Of a stretch of DNA of 64,000 nt, positions 35,214 to 46,817 are shown piece after piece. A program made the position numbers and the translations under genes. How positions within the stretch are numbered: position 1 is the stretch's first letter; each line of letters opens with the position of its first letter. The notes under the pieces were generated by a model. That model was not told the DNA's origin and made no database searches. It worked only from the letters and a program-made list of their open reading frames with translations. The DNA comes from Ypsolopha sequella. Taxonomy: Eukaryota; Arthropoda; Insecta; Lepidoptera; Ypsolophidae. The DNA lies in contig OW203986.1 of assembly GCA_934047225.1 (NCBI GenBank), positions 11,163,221-11,227,220 of the forward strand. The letters are read 5' to 3'.

Positions 35214-36104
35214 ATCTTGGAAATACTTAATTGAAAGTTGCCAACGTTTTCATGGGTCACTGTTGGACCACACGGACGAAGCCATCGTGTAAGAAACCAT
35301 TTTTTTTAAAGGAAGTCTTTCATTATGCAACTTCACACTTTCACACATATACTCGGAACTTATTACGAGCATTTTAATGTTTTTCTTTCTTTTTAATAGT
35401 TGAAAGAAAAGCACATAATTTTACTCAGGTGACGCGATTTCACATTTCTCTTGCATAATTAGAGTGCTAAGCTCGCTCGCGCTTGACTCCAAATTACTAA
35501 GCGCTCGATGAAGTTTCTAACTATTATCTCTTTCTGCTCGGTATTCCTTTTATTTTAATTTAACGACAGTTTATTCACATCCAATGATGTGTCGCCTAAA
35601 CTCGCCTACTTAATATAGCTGTTGACCTTCTATAAAAATCCGGTCAAAAGAATTCGACCCATTTAAACCAATATCGTCACTGCGGGGGAATTCCAGCGTA
35701 TATCCATCCATGGCATTCCTGTAGCACGAGTAAATATCGATTAAATTTTTGTCTGTATCGTATGTATTCAACTAAATGTTTCAGAAATTGAAGCATGTTC
35801 GAGTATCGGACCCGTAACTTTTTGATAAAGTTATATAGGTAAGACGGAGTTGGGCCAAAGTTTGAAGTGAACAAATTGGGCGAGGTGGGGTAATTTATGA
35901 CGGTTAAGAGCCAAAATCACGTAAATAGATGTTTCTACTTATGTACCGACAAGGATATTATAATAGTTAATAGCTACTCGTAAAAGCCTCTCTTAGATGA
36001 TTAATGATTCTACTATCTACCTGTTTCATTTATTGTTATATTATTTTAAATATTTATAGGCATAGTATTATTTTTATTATATGTACATAGCTATAGAATG
36101 TAAA

Positions 36105-36500
36105 AATAGTAGTTTATGCTACTAGGGCGCAAAGGAATAAATTACGAGGACGATTTAAAACACGAGCGTAGCGAGTGTTTTAAACGTAATCGAGTAATTT
36201 ATTGCTCTTACGCCCGTGTATCATACTACGTTTTTCAATGCACAGTGTGAGGAAATAAAACAAATGTAATTTTGTGAACTTTAAATTGTAATTGGCTCAA
36301 AAGGACTAGGTATCCAGAGCCGTTAAACAGTGGAAAAAAAAGTATGACATTTATGGTACACAGGAAAGGCTGCAGGTTAGCCAACCATTGCAAATGAATT
36401 AAAAAAAAAAAAATTATAAAGCCCTAGGGCAAAATAATCGACTTTCTGTTCGGTTTTGATGCATAAAAAGTGGGCCTTTACGAGCACATGCATTGAAAAA
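36105..36500 (-). repeat. Repeat family R413, reverse copy
   Basis: Begins AATAGTAGTTTATGCTA and contains the near-palindrome around ACACGAGCGTAGCGAGTGT. It ends in the reverse complement of CATGTGCTCGTAAAGG. Confidence 0.7.
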
Positions 36501-36624
36501 ACATTTACGCTATTTGCAAACAACACTAAAATGGTCGACTTCGGTTTAAATTACAATTATAATTTACAATAATAAACTACAATAATAAAATACTATATTG
36601 TATTTTCAATTAATATTGTTATAT

Positions 36625-37670
36625 TAATTGGCTCCTACACTTATGTATGGTAGTGAATGTTGGGTATGGCAAGATAAAGATCAAAGTAGAGTGAATGCAG
36701 TGGAAATGAGTTCCTTACGGAGTATGTATGGCTTAACATTGAATGATAGAGTGAAAAATATCGACATTCAAATTCAAATTCAAATATTTTTTGCATTCAT
36801 GTTGTACAATGTAGGGTGTTATAACATACATAAGTGGTACCAAACATGACTCTGTAAGGGCATAGCAAATTAAGTTAAATTAATTCTTAAATAATATCAC
36901 AACATAATATTATCTTATGGCATAACTAATTTAAGTTAGATTAACTAACAAAATTATTAAATATTAGTAGGTACGTATGATTAAGTTTACAATGAAAATG
37001 ATACAATTTCACTAGATTTTCCAATTCTTCTAAAAACTCTTGTAATCTATAATTACATTTTTTAAGAGAAAGTCTTTTAAGTTTTGTTGGAAATTATTGA
37101 AATTTTTGTTTTCTTTTAAATTTTCTGGTAAATTATTATAAATTAATACACATGGCAAAAGGACTGGAGTGGACATACGGGATCGTTGCGGCCTGAAAGA
37201 AGATGTAGTGACTAGAATAGAAATATAAATACTTCGGTGGTTTGGACATGTAGAGACAAAATGTCGTTGTGTAGAGAAGATGAATGAAAGTAGAGTGACG
37301 AAAGAAATTTATAGTGCGCAAGTCAAAGGTAGAGCTTGACCAGCTTTTTTATCTTGACACCATGTTAGCTAAAGAAGAATAAAGCTTCCATCTTGGTTTA
37401 CTTGTCAAAATGAAGAAATAACAACGTTTTATCGGGCTTTTTCTTAGGTTTTCTTCCTGCCATGCTAGCTATGCAGGTCGCCCTAGAAGGACGTATGCTG
37501 ACCAAATTGGCGAGATATTGAAGAAGGGCCATGTCAAAAGTACCTGGAATAGAAGAGCTTGTATAACTAGATTGATGGATGTGGAAAAGGCGAGAGGTGT
37601 GTCAGGATCGTAGCAAATGAAAGTCTGTAGTCTCTTCCTAACCCTCTGGGAGACAGGCGTCAGTATATGT
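36625..37670 (+). mobile_element. Non-LTR ORF2 3' end, split by a second LINE tail
   Basis: 36625-36763 encodes APTLMYGSECWVWQDKDQSR and VNAVEMSSLRSMYGL. After an interruption, 37160-37330 (CGLKEDVVTRIEI, YFGGLDM region in mixed frames) and 37474-37610 (GRPRRTYADQIGEILKKGH, STWNRRACITRLMDVEKA, stop) continue the same ORF2 C-terminus. Frame breaks make it inactive. About 130 bp at 37337-37470 is also inserted or diverged. Confidence 0.68.
36764..37159 (-). mobile_element. Nested non-LTR retrotransposon 3' end
   Basis: The minus strand reads LLPCVLIYNNLPENLKENKN, FNNFQQNLKDFLLKNV then a stop, an ORF2 C-terminus of jockey/CR1 type. The 3' end is a (TTTGAA)n tail at 36764-36785. It interrupts the forward LINE at 36625-37670. 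Confidence 0.65.
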
Positions 37671-38407
37671 ATGTATGTATATATGTATTGTTATATATAT
37701 GAATATATATTATTGCTTCTAAAATTATGTACCTACAATAGACACAAATAAGTATACAATTAAGCAAAAGAAAGTCTAATGTTTAATTTTATCCTAGGTT
37801 TTGTTTTTTATTTGTTAATTTTCTAACATGTTTTAAATATCTTACGTACTTGAAAAAACCTTCTACTTAAGGATTATATGGATGACCTCACCCAGCTTCT
37901 TTATTCCATCATTCCGGCCAGGGTCAAAGCCTGGTTTCCTTCCACAAGATCTCTCAGATCCTCTCACGCCATTGCAAACTGTTTGCTATGCTAATGCACA
38001 AGTTATTTACTCTACACCGAGATGGCTTTGCTTACAAGTCGTTTCAGTGACATTATTTTCATTCTTAACCTTTGTCTTAGTCAAATGATTTATTATTTTA
38101 TTATTTTCCTATATAAAAGGCTTATTTTCCAAGAAAAACAACTTTAAAGTGAACCCCTTTCTCTTATTTTCTATATTAAGTCTTTATACAGAAAATAAAC
38201 AAAAATATGTAGTGCTAAAAAATATTTTTTTTTTCCTTCAGAAGACCGGACTAGCAGATTGAAAAGAAACCTGCTGAATGCTACCACACCTTCATGTGTT
38301 TTATAATTTGTACCATTTGTTACAACATGTAACTCGCAGTTTATTTTTGTACGCATACTGAAAATTAAGCCCGATTTTGAGAATTGCTTGACTGAATATA
38401 ATTTTCT

Positions 38408-38562
38408 ATACCCGTGTCAGGTAAAGTTTTGGCACGATTCGCTGGACAAAGACAAATCATATTATCATATATTACTCATATTATCATCAAACAATCAGTA
38501 CATTTAAATATACGTAAACAGAGTTTATAGTCGTGGCACAACTTTACCTGACACGGGTATTG
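38408..38562. mobile_element. Short MITE, TIR CCCGTGTCAGGTAAAGTT
   Basis: ATACCCGTGTCAGGTAAAGT is repeated inverted at the right (ACTTTACCTGACACGGGTAT). TA-rich ends fit a Tc1/mariner-type target. A third, solo end lies at 38594-38640 (TACCTGTGTCAGGTAAAG). Confidence 0.7.
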
Positions 38563-38690
38563 AAAAATTTCATTTCAAAATTAAATTTATCCATACCTGT
38601 GTCAGGTAAAGTTGTGCCACGATTCGCTAGACAAACTCTTATATTCGTAACGGCGTGCTAACCTTGTCTTTTTCATTATGTAAGTATATT

Positions 38691-38875
38691 ATTATTGCAA
38701 AACGACTGACTTCAATAACAATTTTTGATCGGGGTAGCCGACCGACTGAGCGCGAGGCGCAACATCGTCGCGTAAGCGTCTTCACTCGCCCAGAAGAAGG
38801 CAGTCTGAATCTGCTGAAACTGGTCGGCTATCCCGATCAAAAATACTTATTGAGATGAGCCGTTTTGCAATAATC
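38691..38875. repeat. Hairpin family H, copy 3 (asymmetric)
   Basis: The outer ends match copy 2 (ATTATTGCAAAACG / CGTTTTGCAATAATC). The inner right arm carries GTAAGCGTCTTCACTCGCCC as in copy 1, but the left arm departs after GTAGCCGACC into GACTGAGCGCGAGGCGC. Confidence 0.85.
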
Positions 38876-39207
38876 ATGTTTCATCCTCAAGTTTCATTCA
38901 ATTCGATAAACTAAGTATAATATGTAATATATGCTAGCCTTTTGCCCTTGGTTTGGATAGAATTTTCTTCGACTAGTTTTACATAATTCACTCTAATTCA
39001 CTAATGGTAACAGCTATGCTTCAACGATACATACCATTAAACTATCCTAAAGGAAGTGTCTCTCAATTTTTAAGCGAATATATAATAACCCGTAAACAAC
39101 GATTGATCTATTGTTATCTACATATTATTTTATTTTATTATCAATTTGATGGGTTAACTAAAATTGTCATTACATTACTAGGAGCGTACAGTCGGTAACC
39201 CTATGTA

Positions 39208-40515
39208 CGAGGGGCATGCCAAAAGAAATTAGATACTCAAAAATTATAAAATTTATTCTTTATTACAAGTATCGATCTTTTCGAAGTATTCACCCTGAGC
39301 ACGTATACACTTTTCCATACGTCTGAACTAATTGGAAAATACCATGGACCACTCTTCTTTAGACACCTCAGAAATCTCGAAAATATAGGCAGCCAGTGCA
39401 TCTTCTTTGCTTTCAAACTTCTTCCCCTTTATTTTTTCTTTGATTTTTGGAAACAGGTAAAATCACAAGGTGCTAGGTCAGGGGAATATGGTGAGTATGG
39501 GGGGATTGACGCATTTTTTGAGTCGAAAAAGTCAAGTGTTTTGGCAGACGTGTGCGACGCCGCATTGTCGTGGTGCCTGAGAAGGCGTCGGATTCCTGAC
39601 TTCGGTCGCTTGTCACACCAAGCTGATATTACTGTTGGAGCACAAACTGTCACATACCATTCGGAATTCATCGTTCTTTGATTCTCTAGCACTACAGTAG
39701 CAATATGATCCGTTTTGCTGAAAAACGAGGCGACCATTTGTTTCTGTGTGCTTCGTGCACGGCGACATTTCGTTGAAGTTGGCTCATCTTCAAAGCACCA
39801 TACAGTCGAATGTCACTTTGTTTCGGGATCATAGTTATAAAGCCATGTTTCGTCACCATTCAGTATAACATACACATTTTTTTTCTCGCCACCGTCGAAT
39901 TTATCTATCATGAATAGGCACCAATCCAACCGACGGTCTTTCTGCTCATCGGTAAGTTTGTGCGGCACCCATCTCAAACAACATTTACAGAGAGAAAGGT
40001 GGTCGTGAATTATGGTTTGCATTGCTGCTGATCCAATTCCCTGTTCTCGCTCCAGCTCTACATACATAATTCGTTGGTTTTCGCGAATAAGTTTTTCGAC
40101 TGCACGAACGTTTTCTTCTGTGACCGCGGTTGGCAGCCGACCTGTCTTCGCTTCATCTTTGAGACATCCCCGTCCTCTATTAAATTCAGCAAACCAATTA
40201 AATACTGTTGTTCGTGAACAACCAGACTCACCAAAAAGTAGTAGCCAAAAGTTCAAAACATTCTTGAGGCTTAAAACTTTTTTATAGTCATAATAAATCA
40301 TAGCGCGACAATCACTTCGACTGAGCTCCATTGCTGCAAGCGAATTCCCGCCAGATTCTCGGAAAAATGATGCTCATCCAAATAAAAAAAAAAGAAATGA
40401 TATGCGTTCTATTTTCAGATATATCAACAAACAACCAGCCTATAAGATGATGTATAACTTGCCAGTGTCAATCAAAGGAGTAAAGAGTATCTAACTTCTT
40501 TTGGCATGCCCCTCG
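39208..40515 (-). mobile_element. mariner-type transposon, transposase broken
   Basis: Terminal inverted repeats of 31 bp (beginning CGAGGGGCATGCCAAAAGAA) differ at one position and are flanked by TA at 39206-39207 and 40516-40517, the usual mariner target duplication. The element is 1308 bp, normal for the family. Minus-strand transposase pieces lie at 40331-39813 (helix-turn-helix region with WFAEFNRGRG; first catalytic Asp in GDETWLYNYD) and 39737-39429 (second Asp in HHDNAASH, third in DLAPCDF; 34 residues between them, D,D34D). Frame breaks occur between these pieces and again after the third Asp, so this copy cannot encode a full transposase. Confidence 0.93.
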
Positions 40516-40897
40516 TATCAGATGGGATCAATTTGTAGTGATTTTATCAAATAAATCGATTGTTGGTAAAATCAGGCTGACTCACATTAGCACCAACATA
40601 GGACGCGCAAACCTTATTCTACTAACCACCTTTTCAAACAGGAAATTTTTTAAAAATTGCTGACTGTATAAAATACTCCAGGTTGCGCTTTGCCAACACT
40701 GTTTAATTTGGTGTAGTTTTTTTTTTCTACATATCTCCGAATTGAATATTGTTACTCAATACAGGGTTACTCACGGTGCGCCCGTAGTCTCATGTTAGTT
40801 GTAGCGGAATACCTAGCATACAATAACCCAAAATAAGTTCTTAGGTAACGGTAAAAACTGAAATAAAATCCGTTTACTGGTTCCCCAGCTATAATTT

Positions 40898-40950
40898 GTC
40901 TCAAACGTCAATTTGTATATTAAAATAATATGCAAACTGACGTTTGAGTT
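40898..40950. repeat. Hairpin, 22-bp arms
   Basis: CTCAAACGTCAATTTGTATA and TATGCAAACTGACGTTTGAG pair with two mismatches; CAGC/GCTG pairs outside. No Pol III or bacterial-type terminator context. Confidence 0.7.
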
Positions 40951-41264
40951 TGCTGGAAATATTAGGTTCAAGGGGTCAAACAAATTTAGACCTTAACACA
41001 TTAACTTGAAACTTAAACGTAAATGGTAGCTTTCAGCTTAAATAGTTAATCGAGGAGATATACCTAACACAATTTCATTCGCAATTTAACTAGAAGACGC
41101 AACTTTATGCGGTAGATTAAAGTTTGACCACAAAGATTTATAGTTTCTAGGCAAAGCCTCTGTTATCGAACATAGTACGGAAAGGTACTACATACATTTA
41201 TTTATTCATCACCAGAACCTGTCCGTAACCTACTTACAGAAAGTCAGTGAAGTGACAAAATACA

Positions 41265-41400
41265 CATCCATCTATCAGCCCGTATTCAATCACTGCTGGA
41301 CATAGGCCTCCCCAATATTACGCCACTCTTAGCGGTCCTTAGTCATCCTCATCCAGCCGCCACCCGCAACGTCCTTCAGATCGTCAGTCCAGCGGGCACA
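41265..41400 (-). mobile_element. Non-LTR ORF2 C-terminal fragment
   Basis: The minus strand reads ARWTDDLKDVAGGGWMRMTK, DR, stop, EWRNIGEAYVQQ, stop. This matches the conserved WxDD...GW...DR..W...GEAYVQQW end of many insect non-LTR elements. An in-frame stop marks it as decayed. Confidence 0.78.
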
Positions 41401-41897
41401 ATGTGAACAAATATGAAATATAAAAAACAAAAACTACAAACTTAAAAACAATTTACAAATTTTAACAAATGCCGAAAGAGTTCATTAAAAATATGTTATG
41501 AGTGAATATCGCATGCACGCATGGAATGTGGGCGCGTACCGAACATGTTGCGTACGAACCACACCCGTCGTGAAGAGATGGTGTGACCGCAGCATCGTGT
41601 ACCTTTCCGGCGGCGTCGCCAGCGCGCATCCTGCGAGCTTGGCAGGGTCATCAACTCTGTTGTGTAACAGCAGATAATAGTGCACTAATAGCGACAGTTT
41701 GCATCTCAGCTCTAGAGTGTTCAGCCCTACTTTACCCACCACAAACATAGATGGGAATAAGTAGGGATAATACCCATGCATTTTTTTGTAGACATATCAC
41801 TCGAAGTTTTGTTGTATATACTTTCTCCAGCATGAGATTATATTATTCTCATGTGGGTCCCAGATAATTGCGTTGAACTCTAATTTACTTCGAACAT

Positions 41898-42425
41898 TTA
41901 TTATGCGTTATACAGAACTTTCCACCCTTTAAAACTAAAGTCTCTCTTGCTCAATCTCTTCTTCTTCCCATAATTAACAATGCCGATGCCGATGTCTGTT
42001 TTCTCGATGCTAGAGTGGAGCTGGTTAATAAGCTTGAACGGCTTCAGAATCTCGGCATTAGATTTCTTTATGGTGTACGTAAATTCGACCATGTCTCTCA
42101 TTTTCGCCGCGAGCCATCCGTTATCGTCGTCACGTGCATATTCTCACACCTCTCATTCTCTCTCATTCGTGCGGTCTCAAAAACCTCCTTTCCTTTAAAT
42201 ACCTTCGTGCTCGATTTGAGTATCTGTTTGCCAGTAATACCCGATCGCACAATGTCTCCCTTCTTAAAACTCCTGCGCACAAGTCTGGGTCGTTTATCAA
42301 GTCGTTCACTGTTGAGGCTGTCAGACTGTGGAATTCACTTCCCTCGAACTTTCGGGATTGTCCATCGCTGAATGTATTCAAAAACGGCTGAAGGAGCACC
42401 TTTTGTCACTTTCATGAGTAACTTT
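41898..42425 (+). mobile_element. Non-LTR ORF2 3' end, frameshifted
   Basis: In shifting frames the plus strand reads ELVNKLERLQNLGIRFLYGV, RKFDHVSHFRRE, then KSFTVEAVRLWNSLPSNFRD, CPSLNVFKNG. This is the reverse-transcriptase C-terminus of a jockey/R1-like element. An A/T-rich 3'UTR follows. Confidence 0.75.
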
Positions 42426-42730
42426 TGTATGTTATTTAATTTTTGGGTAAATTTTGTACTTTTTCATTATTTTTTATTTATTTATAGCCGTAGTCTGTTT
42501 TATTAATTTTCTTATTCTTTGTTGTACACAGAAAATAAATATTTACAAACATAATAGTATTAACAAATTAACATGTACAAGGGTTAATTTATCACTAAAA
42601 AGAAGTTTCTTCCGGTCTATCTTTCGGGATAATAGAATATATTTTATATAAAAGTAGTACAAAAATAAAAGTGTTTCAATATAATAAACTACTTATTCAT
42701 ATAAAATGAACCTACTGTATATACTTTCAT

Positions 42731-43143
42731 AATAGTAGTTTATGCTACAAGAGCGAAAAGGAATAAATTAAAATATTTTTAATGCAAGTGCTCGTAAGGG
42801 CCCACTTTTTATGCATCAAAACCGTACAGAAAGTCGATTATTTTGCCCTAGGGCTTTATTATTTTTTTTTTAATTTATTTACAATGGTTGGCTAACCTGC
42901 AGCCTTTCCTGTGTACTATAAATGTAATACTTTTTTTTCCACTGTTTAACGGCTCTGGCTGCAGTCCTTTTGAGCCAATCAAATTTAAAGTTCACAAGAT
43001 AATATTTGTTTTATTTCCTAACACTATGCATTGAAAAATGTAGCATGATACACGGGCGTAAGAGCAATAAATTACTCGGTTATGTTTAAAACACGAGCGT
43101 ACGTAATTTATTCCTTTTCGCACTTGTAGCATAAACTACTATT
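42731..43143 (+). mobile_element. Repeat family R413, complete copy with terminal inverted repeats
   Basis: The only copy with both ends. AATAGTAGTTTATGCTACAA at the left is repeated inverted at the right, extending to about 40 bp (ending GAATAAATTA) with one mismatch. Length is 413 bp with no ORF, fitting a MITE. The target duplication is unclear. Confidence 0.75.
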
Positions 43144-43150
43144 ATACCTA

Positions 43151-43807
43151 TATACAAAGTGTAACACAAAGGGTTAACCATATTTGAATAGCTTATTCAG
43201 TCAATTGTATAGAACAACTTTTACTATGGAGCCAACCATGAAATCACAAAAAAAAATCTGCCCTTCCATACATTTCGGCCGAGCGGTATTGCATTTTTCT
43301 ATGGAGAGAATATTTTTTTTTTCGATATACAGGATTTGTTCCATAGCAACAGTTGTTCTAAACCAGTGGTCGGCAACCATATGACATAGGAGGGCCACAA
43401 ATGATGCCACAGGATCAGCGAGGGCCGCATATAATAAATAACGCATTTGTCAATTTCGTATCATATTTATTGTATTTTAAAACACAATTTATTATTTAAA
43501 TGTAATGCGATTTTTGCAGCTGCATTTGACTTGCATTTTAGACGTGGAAATGCGCAGTATTATGTGCATCCGTTAACTCAGAACAATGCTTGCTTTTTCT
43601 TTAGTTCAGAATGGAAAATGTCTGCTCACACGAATATGTACAACCAAACACAGTTATCACGCAGCGATTGGGAACGTTAAGGGCCGCACCGAAGTGGTCC
43701 ATGGGCCGCATGCGGCCCGCAGGCCGCCGGTTGCCGACCCCTGTTCTAAACCATTGACTAGATAAGCTCTTCAAATATGGTTACACCTTTCTGTTACACG
43801 TTGTATA
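43151..43807. mobile_element. MITE family T, copy 1, with nested hAT-type insertion
   Basis: The left end TATACAAAGTGTAACACAAA, then CATATTTGAATAGCTTATTC, is repeated inverted at the right (GAGCTT ... TGTTACACGTTGTATA). The flanking TATA suggests a TA target. A 380-bp element splits it at 43364-43743. A second family copy lies at 48181-48847. Confidence 0.82.
43364..43743. mobile_element. Non-autonomous hAT-type element
   Basis: Terminal inverted repeats CAGTGGTCGGCAACC and (inverted) CAGGGGTCGGCAACC differ at one base. Perfect 8-bp target duplication TTCTAAAC at 43356-43363 and 43744-43751. 380 bp with no transposase; GC-rich subterminal GCGGCCC words near the right end. Confidence 0.93.
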
Positions 43808-44994
43808 CTAATACATAGATATATACTCTATATTGAGGTGTTTTGAGAAATATAGTAAATACAATATACTGTACTATTAAAATACGTGTAGGTAAATAAA
43901 TTTAAGAATGTAGTAGAACATAAGTAGGAAATTGTCTTAATATAGTAACATAAAAGAAAAGGGTGAGTCCTAAAATGCATATTTTGGTGGGGATTTAACC
44001 CCCTAGCGACCCTGGATCCGCTACTGCTGGAAAATAAAGAACAATGGCGTCAATTCGGCGTAAGACGACTTATTTGACAGGACTAAACTTTATTTGAGCG
44101 TTCTGTCCTGTCTTTTTGATGAAGAATCGACACCATTATATCCCATAAGTTATAGCGGACTGCCCATCACTTGAAAGAAACAGGTACGTCGTTCTATCGG
44201 ACACAAACAGCCTCTTTTTGTGGCATGCAGTGGTTTCCTTCGTAAACCCATTGGTGGTCCAACCCGGATCTGAAGATTATATTTTTTATTAAATTTAATT
44301 TATTTATTGCGATCAATTACAGTTTCACTGGTATTTCTATAAATAGGCAGTACAAGTGTAATTTTACCGATAGCGGCATAGCAATATTATAAAAGAAAAA
44401 AAGAAAGAAAAAATATTTATTTCGTGTAATCAATCGGTCGAGCTTACTTATATAGTTATTATTATTATAAACTCAATTGAAATTTACATAATTCTAATCC
44501 TACTTTAACACATTCAAAGAGAAAAGAAATTTTTATTAATAATTAAAAGGATGTCGATAAAATTTTAAAAACTCGAGAAATCACAAATAAAAGATGATAA
44601 TAACCTATTTACAATTATCATGTCATATATATTTATAATAATGATATTTATGTGTACAATAAAGAATAAAATTAAGCTGCAGAGCTTCCACCGCTTTTAT
44701 AGAGCCTTATTTCCCCAATATAACAAGACTTTGTTTTAATCATAGTATCCATGCAAATAGTTTAAAATATTTACAATAAGTAACAATGACTAAACTAATT
44801 ATGTAATTTAATTGATACCTATCTATAAATTTTCATGAATAATTAATAGCAAAATTGAAAATTATAGAAAATTATATTTTTTAATAAATAGTTATAAATT
44901 TAAATTTGGCCTGCATTTTGGATTAAGACAACAAGCAGGTAAATCCATTCACACAAAACAAGCAATTGGTTCATCAATTACAAAATACTTGTTT

Positions 44995-45184
44995 TTAGCA
45001 AGGTTCACTGATTAGCATGTTTGAGTAACTCCAGCGCTTCCTCGTCGATGCGGCGACGGCCGGCGGTGGGGCGGCGCGGAGCACTTTCGTGAACGCACGC
45101 GCATGTAATTCGTCATTGTTACGTTGAATTGCGTGAACTAAATGACATAATGCTAAGGCCAAAGTATCTTTGGACTTAGGTACT
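44995..45184 (-). pseudogene. Possible terminal coding exon of an unidentified gene, frame ambiguous
   Basis: A GC-rich island in AT-rich DNA. After a candidate acceptor (ttcaagtgcag, ending 45185) one frame reads 62 codons, beginning VPKSKDTLALALCHLVHAIQ and continuing through ELHARAFTKVLRAAPPP to TAA at 44997-44995. From the run of GCC/CCG codons onward a different frame looks more protein-like (GRRRIDEEALELLKHANQ, TGA at 45007-45005). The pattern suggests a 1-nt indel in the GC-rich stretch, from decay or sequence error. I do not recognise the protein. It may instead be a gene fragment carried by a transposon. Confidence 0.35.
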
Positions 45185-45539
45185 CTGCACTTGAACTATT
45201 TATGTAAAAGGGAGCGTTCATAAATTACATGACACATATTTGGTTGAGTTTTGACCCCCTACCGTTTTCCAGTTTCGGATTCTCGTAGCTTTGGATTTAT
45301 CGTTTAAAGTCCACCCACACAACAGAATCAAGATTTTTACTCTCATATTAATAAGATTCTTGATGTCACGTGACCTGCCATTACCTTGTCTGACCCACCT
45401 GAAACTTCACTGTCTCTATCAACACCTACTGCACCTCCCATAGAATTCGGGCAGTTGAATAAATGTTTACCTAATATGTCGTCGGCACATCGTTGAATTG
45501 GGCAGATCATATTTCTGCTAAAACTAGGAGGGTCGCCTC

Positions 45540-45720
45540 GCTCCGCTCCGCTCTGCTCTGATCTGCTCGGCTCCGTTTCGCTCGGCTCCACAAATTTATT
45601 TACATATACTATGTTAACCGCTCTTCCTCACTCCGCTCGTCGTCACATCTATTTTTGATTTTTGGTGACAGATTTTCGATTTCGTACTTTACGAGTTGCC
45701 CATTCTACGGTCTGCCCACG
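45540..45720 (+). repeat. CTCCG/CTCTG low-complexity tract and dispersed repeat C, copy 2
   Basis: 45540-45592 is a degenerate CTCCGCTCTG array. From about 45630, CTCCGCTCGTC, GATTTTTGGTGACA, TTTTCGATTTCGTACTTTA and GCCCA parallel 24630-24700. Confidence 0.4.
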
Positions 45721-46295
45721 GCATAATAATCGAATCTTTTTTTTTCGAATCGTAAATATTTGTGAAAAAAAGAAGAGTGCAATTTAATTAAAATAAATAT
45801 TCATGTAAAAATTATTTCAAAACGCCCCTTTCTTTTTGGCGACAATTAAATATATACAAAATTAAATTTGAGAGTGATACTTTGAAATAAAATTGTTTTT
45901 TATTTTTGTCAAAAACACAAGACTTAATATGAACAGATACATTTTAAGACAAAAGGTCATGCGTTTAGCAAATGCTTTGGACAGTAAGCTTTGGCCAAGC
46001 GTCCTAATTCTTTTTACGCGCTATTCTGTCTACGTATATTTTCGTAAAGTAGCTCTTATCTACATTTTACACTTTAAAAAAGCAACACGTGCATAGAAAC
46101 TCGTCCCAAGGACTGCAAATAGGTCTCGACACACACTTGACTTGTTCTACATGTACGCAAAGACGGCGAATTAAAAGGCCACGTACTATTCACACAATAA
46201 ATCTAACTTGTGTGTAATGTACTATTATAGCAAATTCTCGAGGTGAACCAACGGATTGTCAATATTGTCATGTCAATAGTTTTCTTTTATTCAAT

Positions 46296-46680
46296 GACTA
46301 GCTTTTGCCCGCGGATTCGCTCGCTTAGAAGTGTCTTACAATTATTGACAGTTCAACCGCTTTTAGATATTCACGAAGAGCTGACTACCTACTTTATTGT
46401 ACCTTTAGTTCACCTCAACTAATCACAAGTTAACATGCAGAAGTTATCTAATACGATTGCAAATTACGAGTATATTTAAAACTAGCTTTTGTCCGCGGCT
46501 TTGCTCGCGTGGAAATGTCTTGCGATTATCGACAGTTTTCGGCTTGGTGGTTATTTTATCAACAACCCCTATAGCCTATATGTTGACCAGGGTCACGACG
46601 ATGATAATAAAGAAACGCATTCAAATCCGTTGAGTGGTTCAATGTTAGTACCTATATGAAGTTTAAATATTCAAAAAAAT
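46296..46680 (+). repeat. Two copies of the CTAGCTTTTGCCCGCGG repeat
   Basis: 46296 reads CTAGCTTTTGCCCGCGGATT and 46483 reads CTAGCTTTTGTCCGCGGCTT. Both continue with GTCTTRCRATTATYGACAGT. The second ends near ATTCAAATCCGTTGAGTGG, a type of end also seen at 63010 and 63549. Confidence 0.55.
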
Positions 46681-46817
46681 AAATAAAGCTCACCAAAAGT
46701 CAAATGTAAATTCATATGTGAAAAAAACTCTTTTTTATTTTTCTTACTCTACAAACCCTACATCTTGCTCAAAAAGTATGGCTTGGCCATTTCATGAAAC
46801 TATTGCATGGCATAATA

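Noticed and set aside
39429..40331. Active mariner transposase
   Set aside because: Catalytic Asp motifs are present but the frame is broken at least twice.
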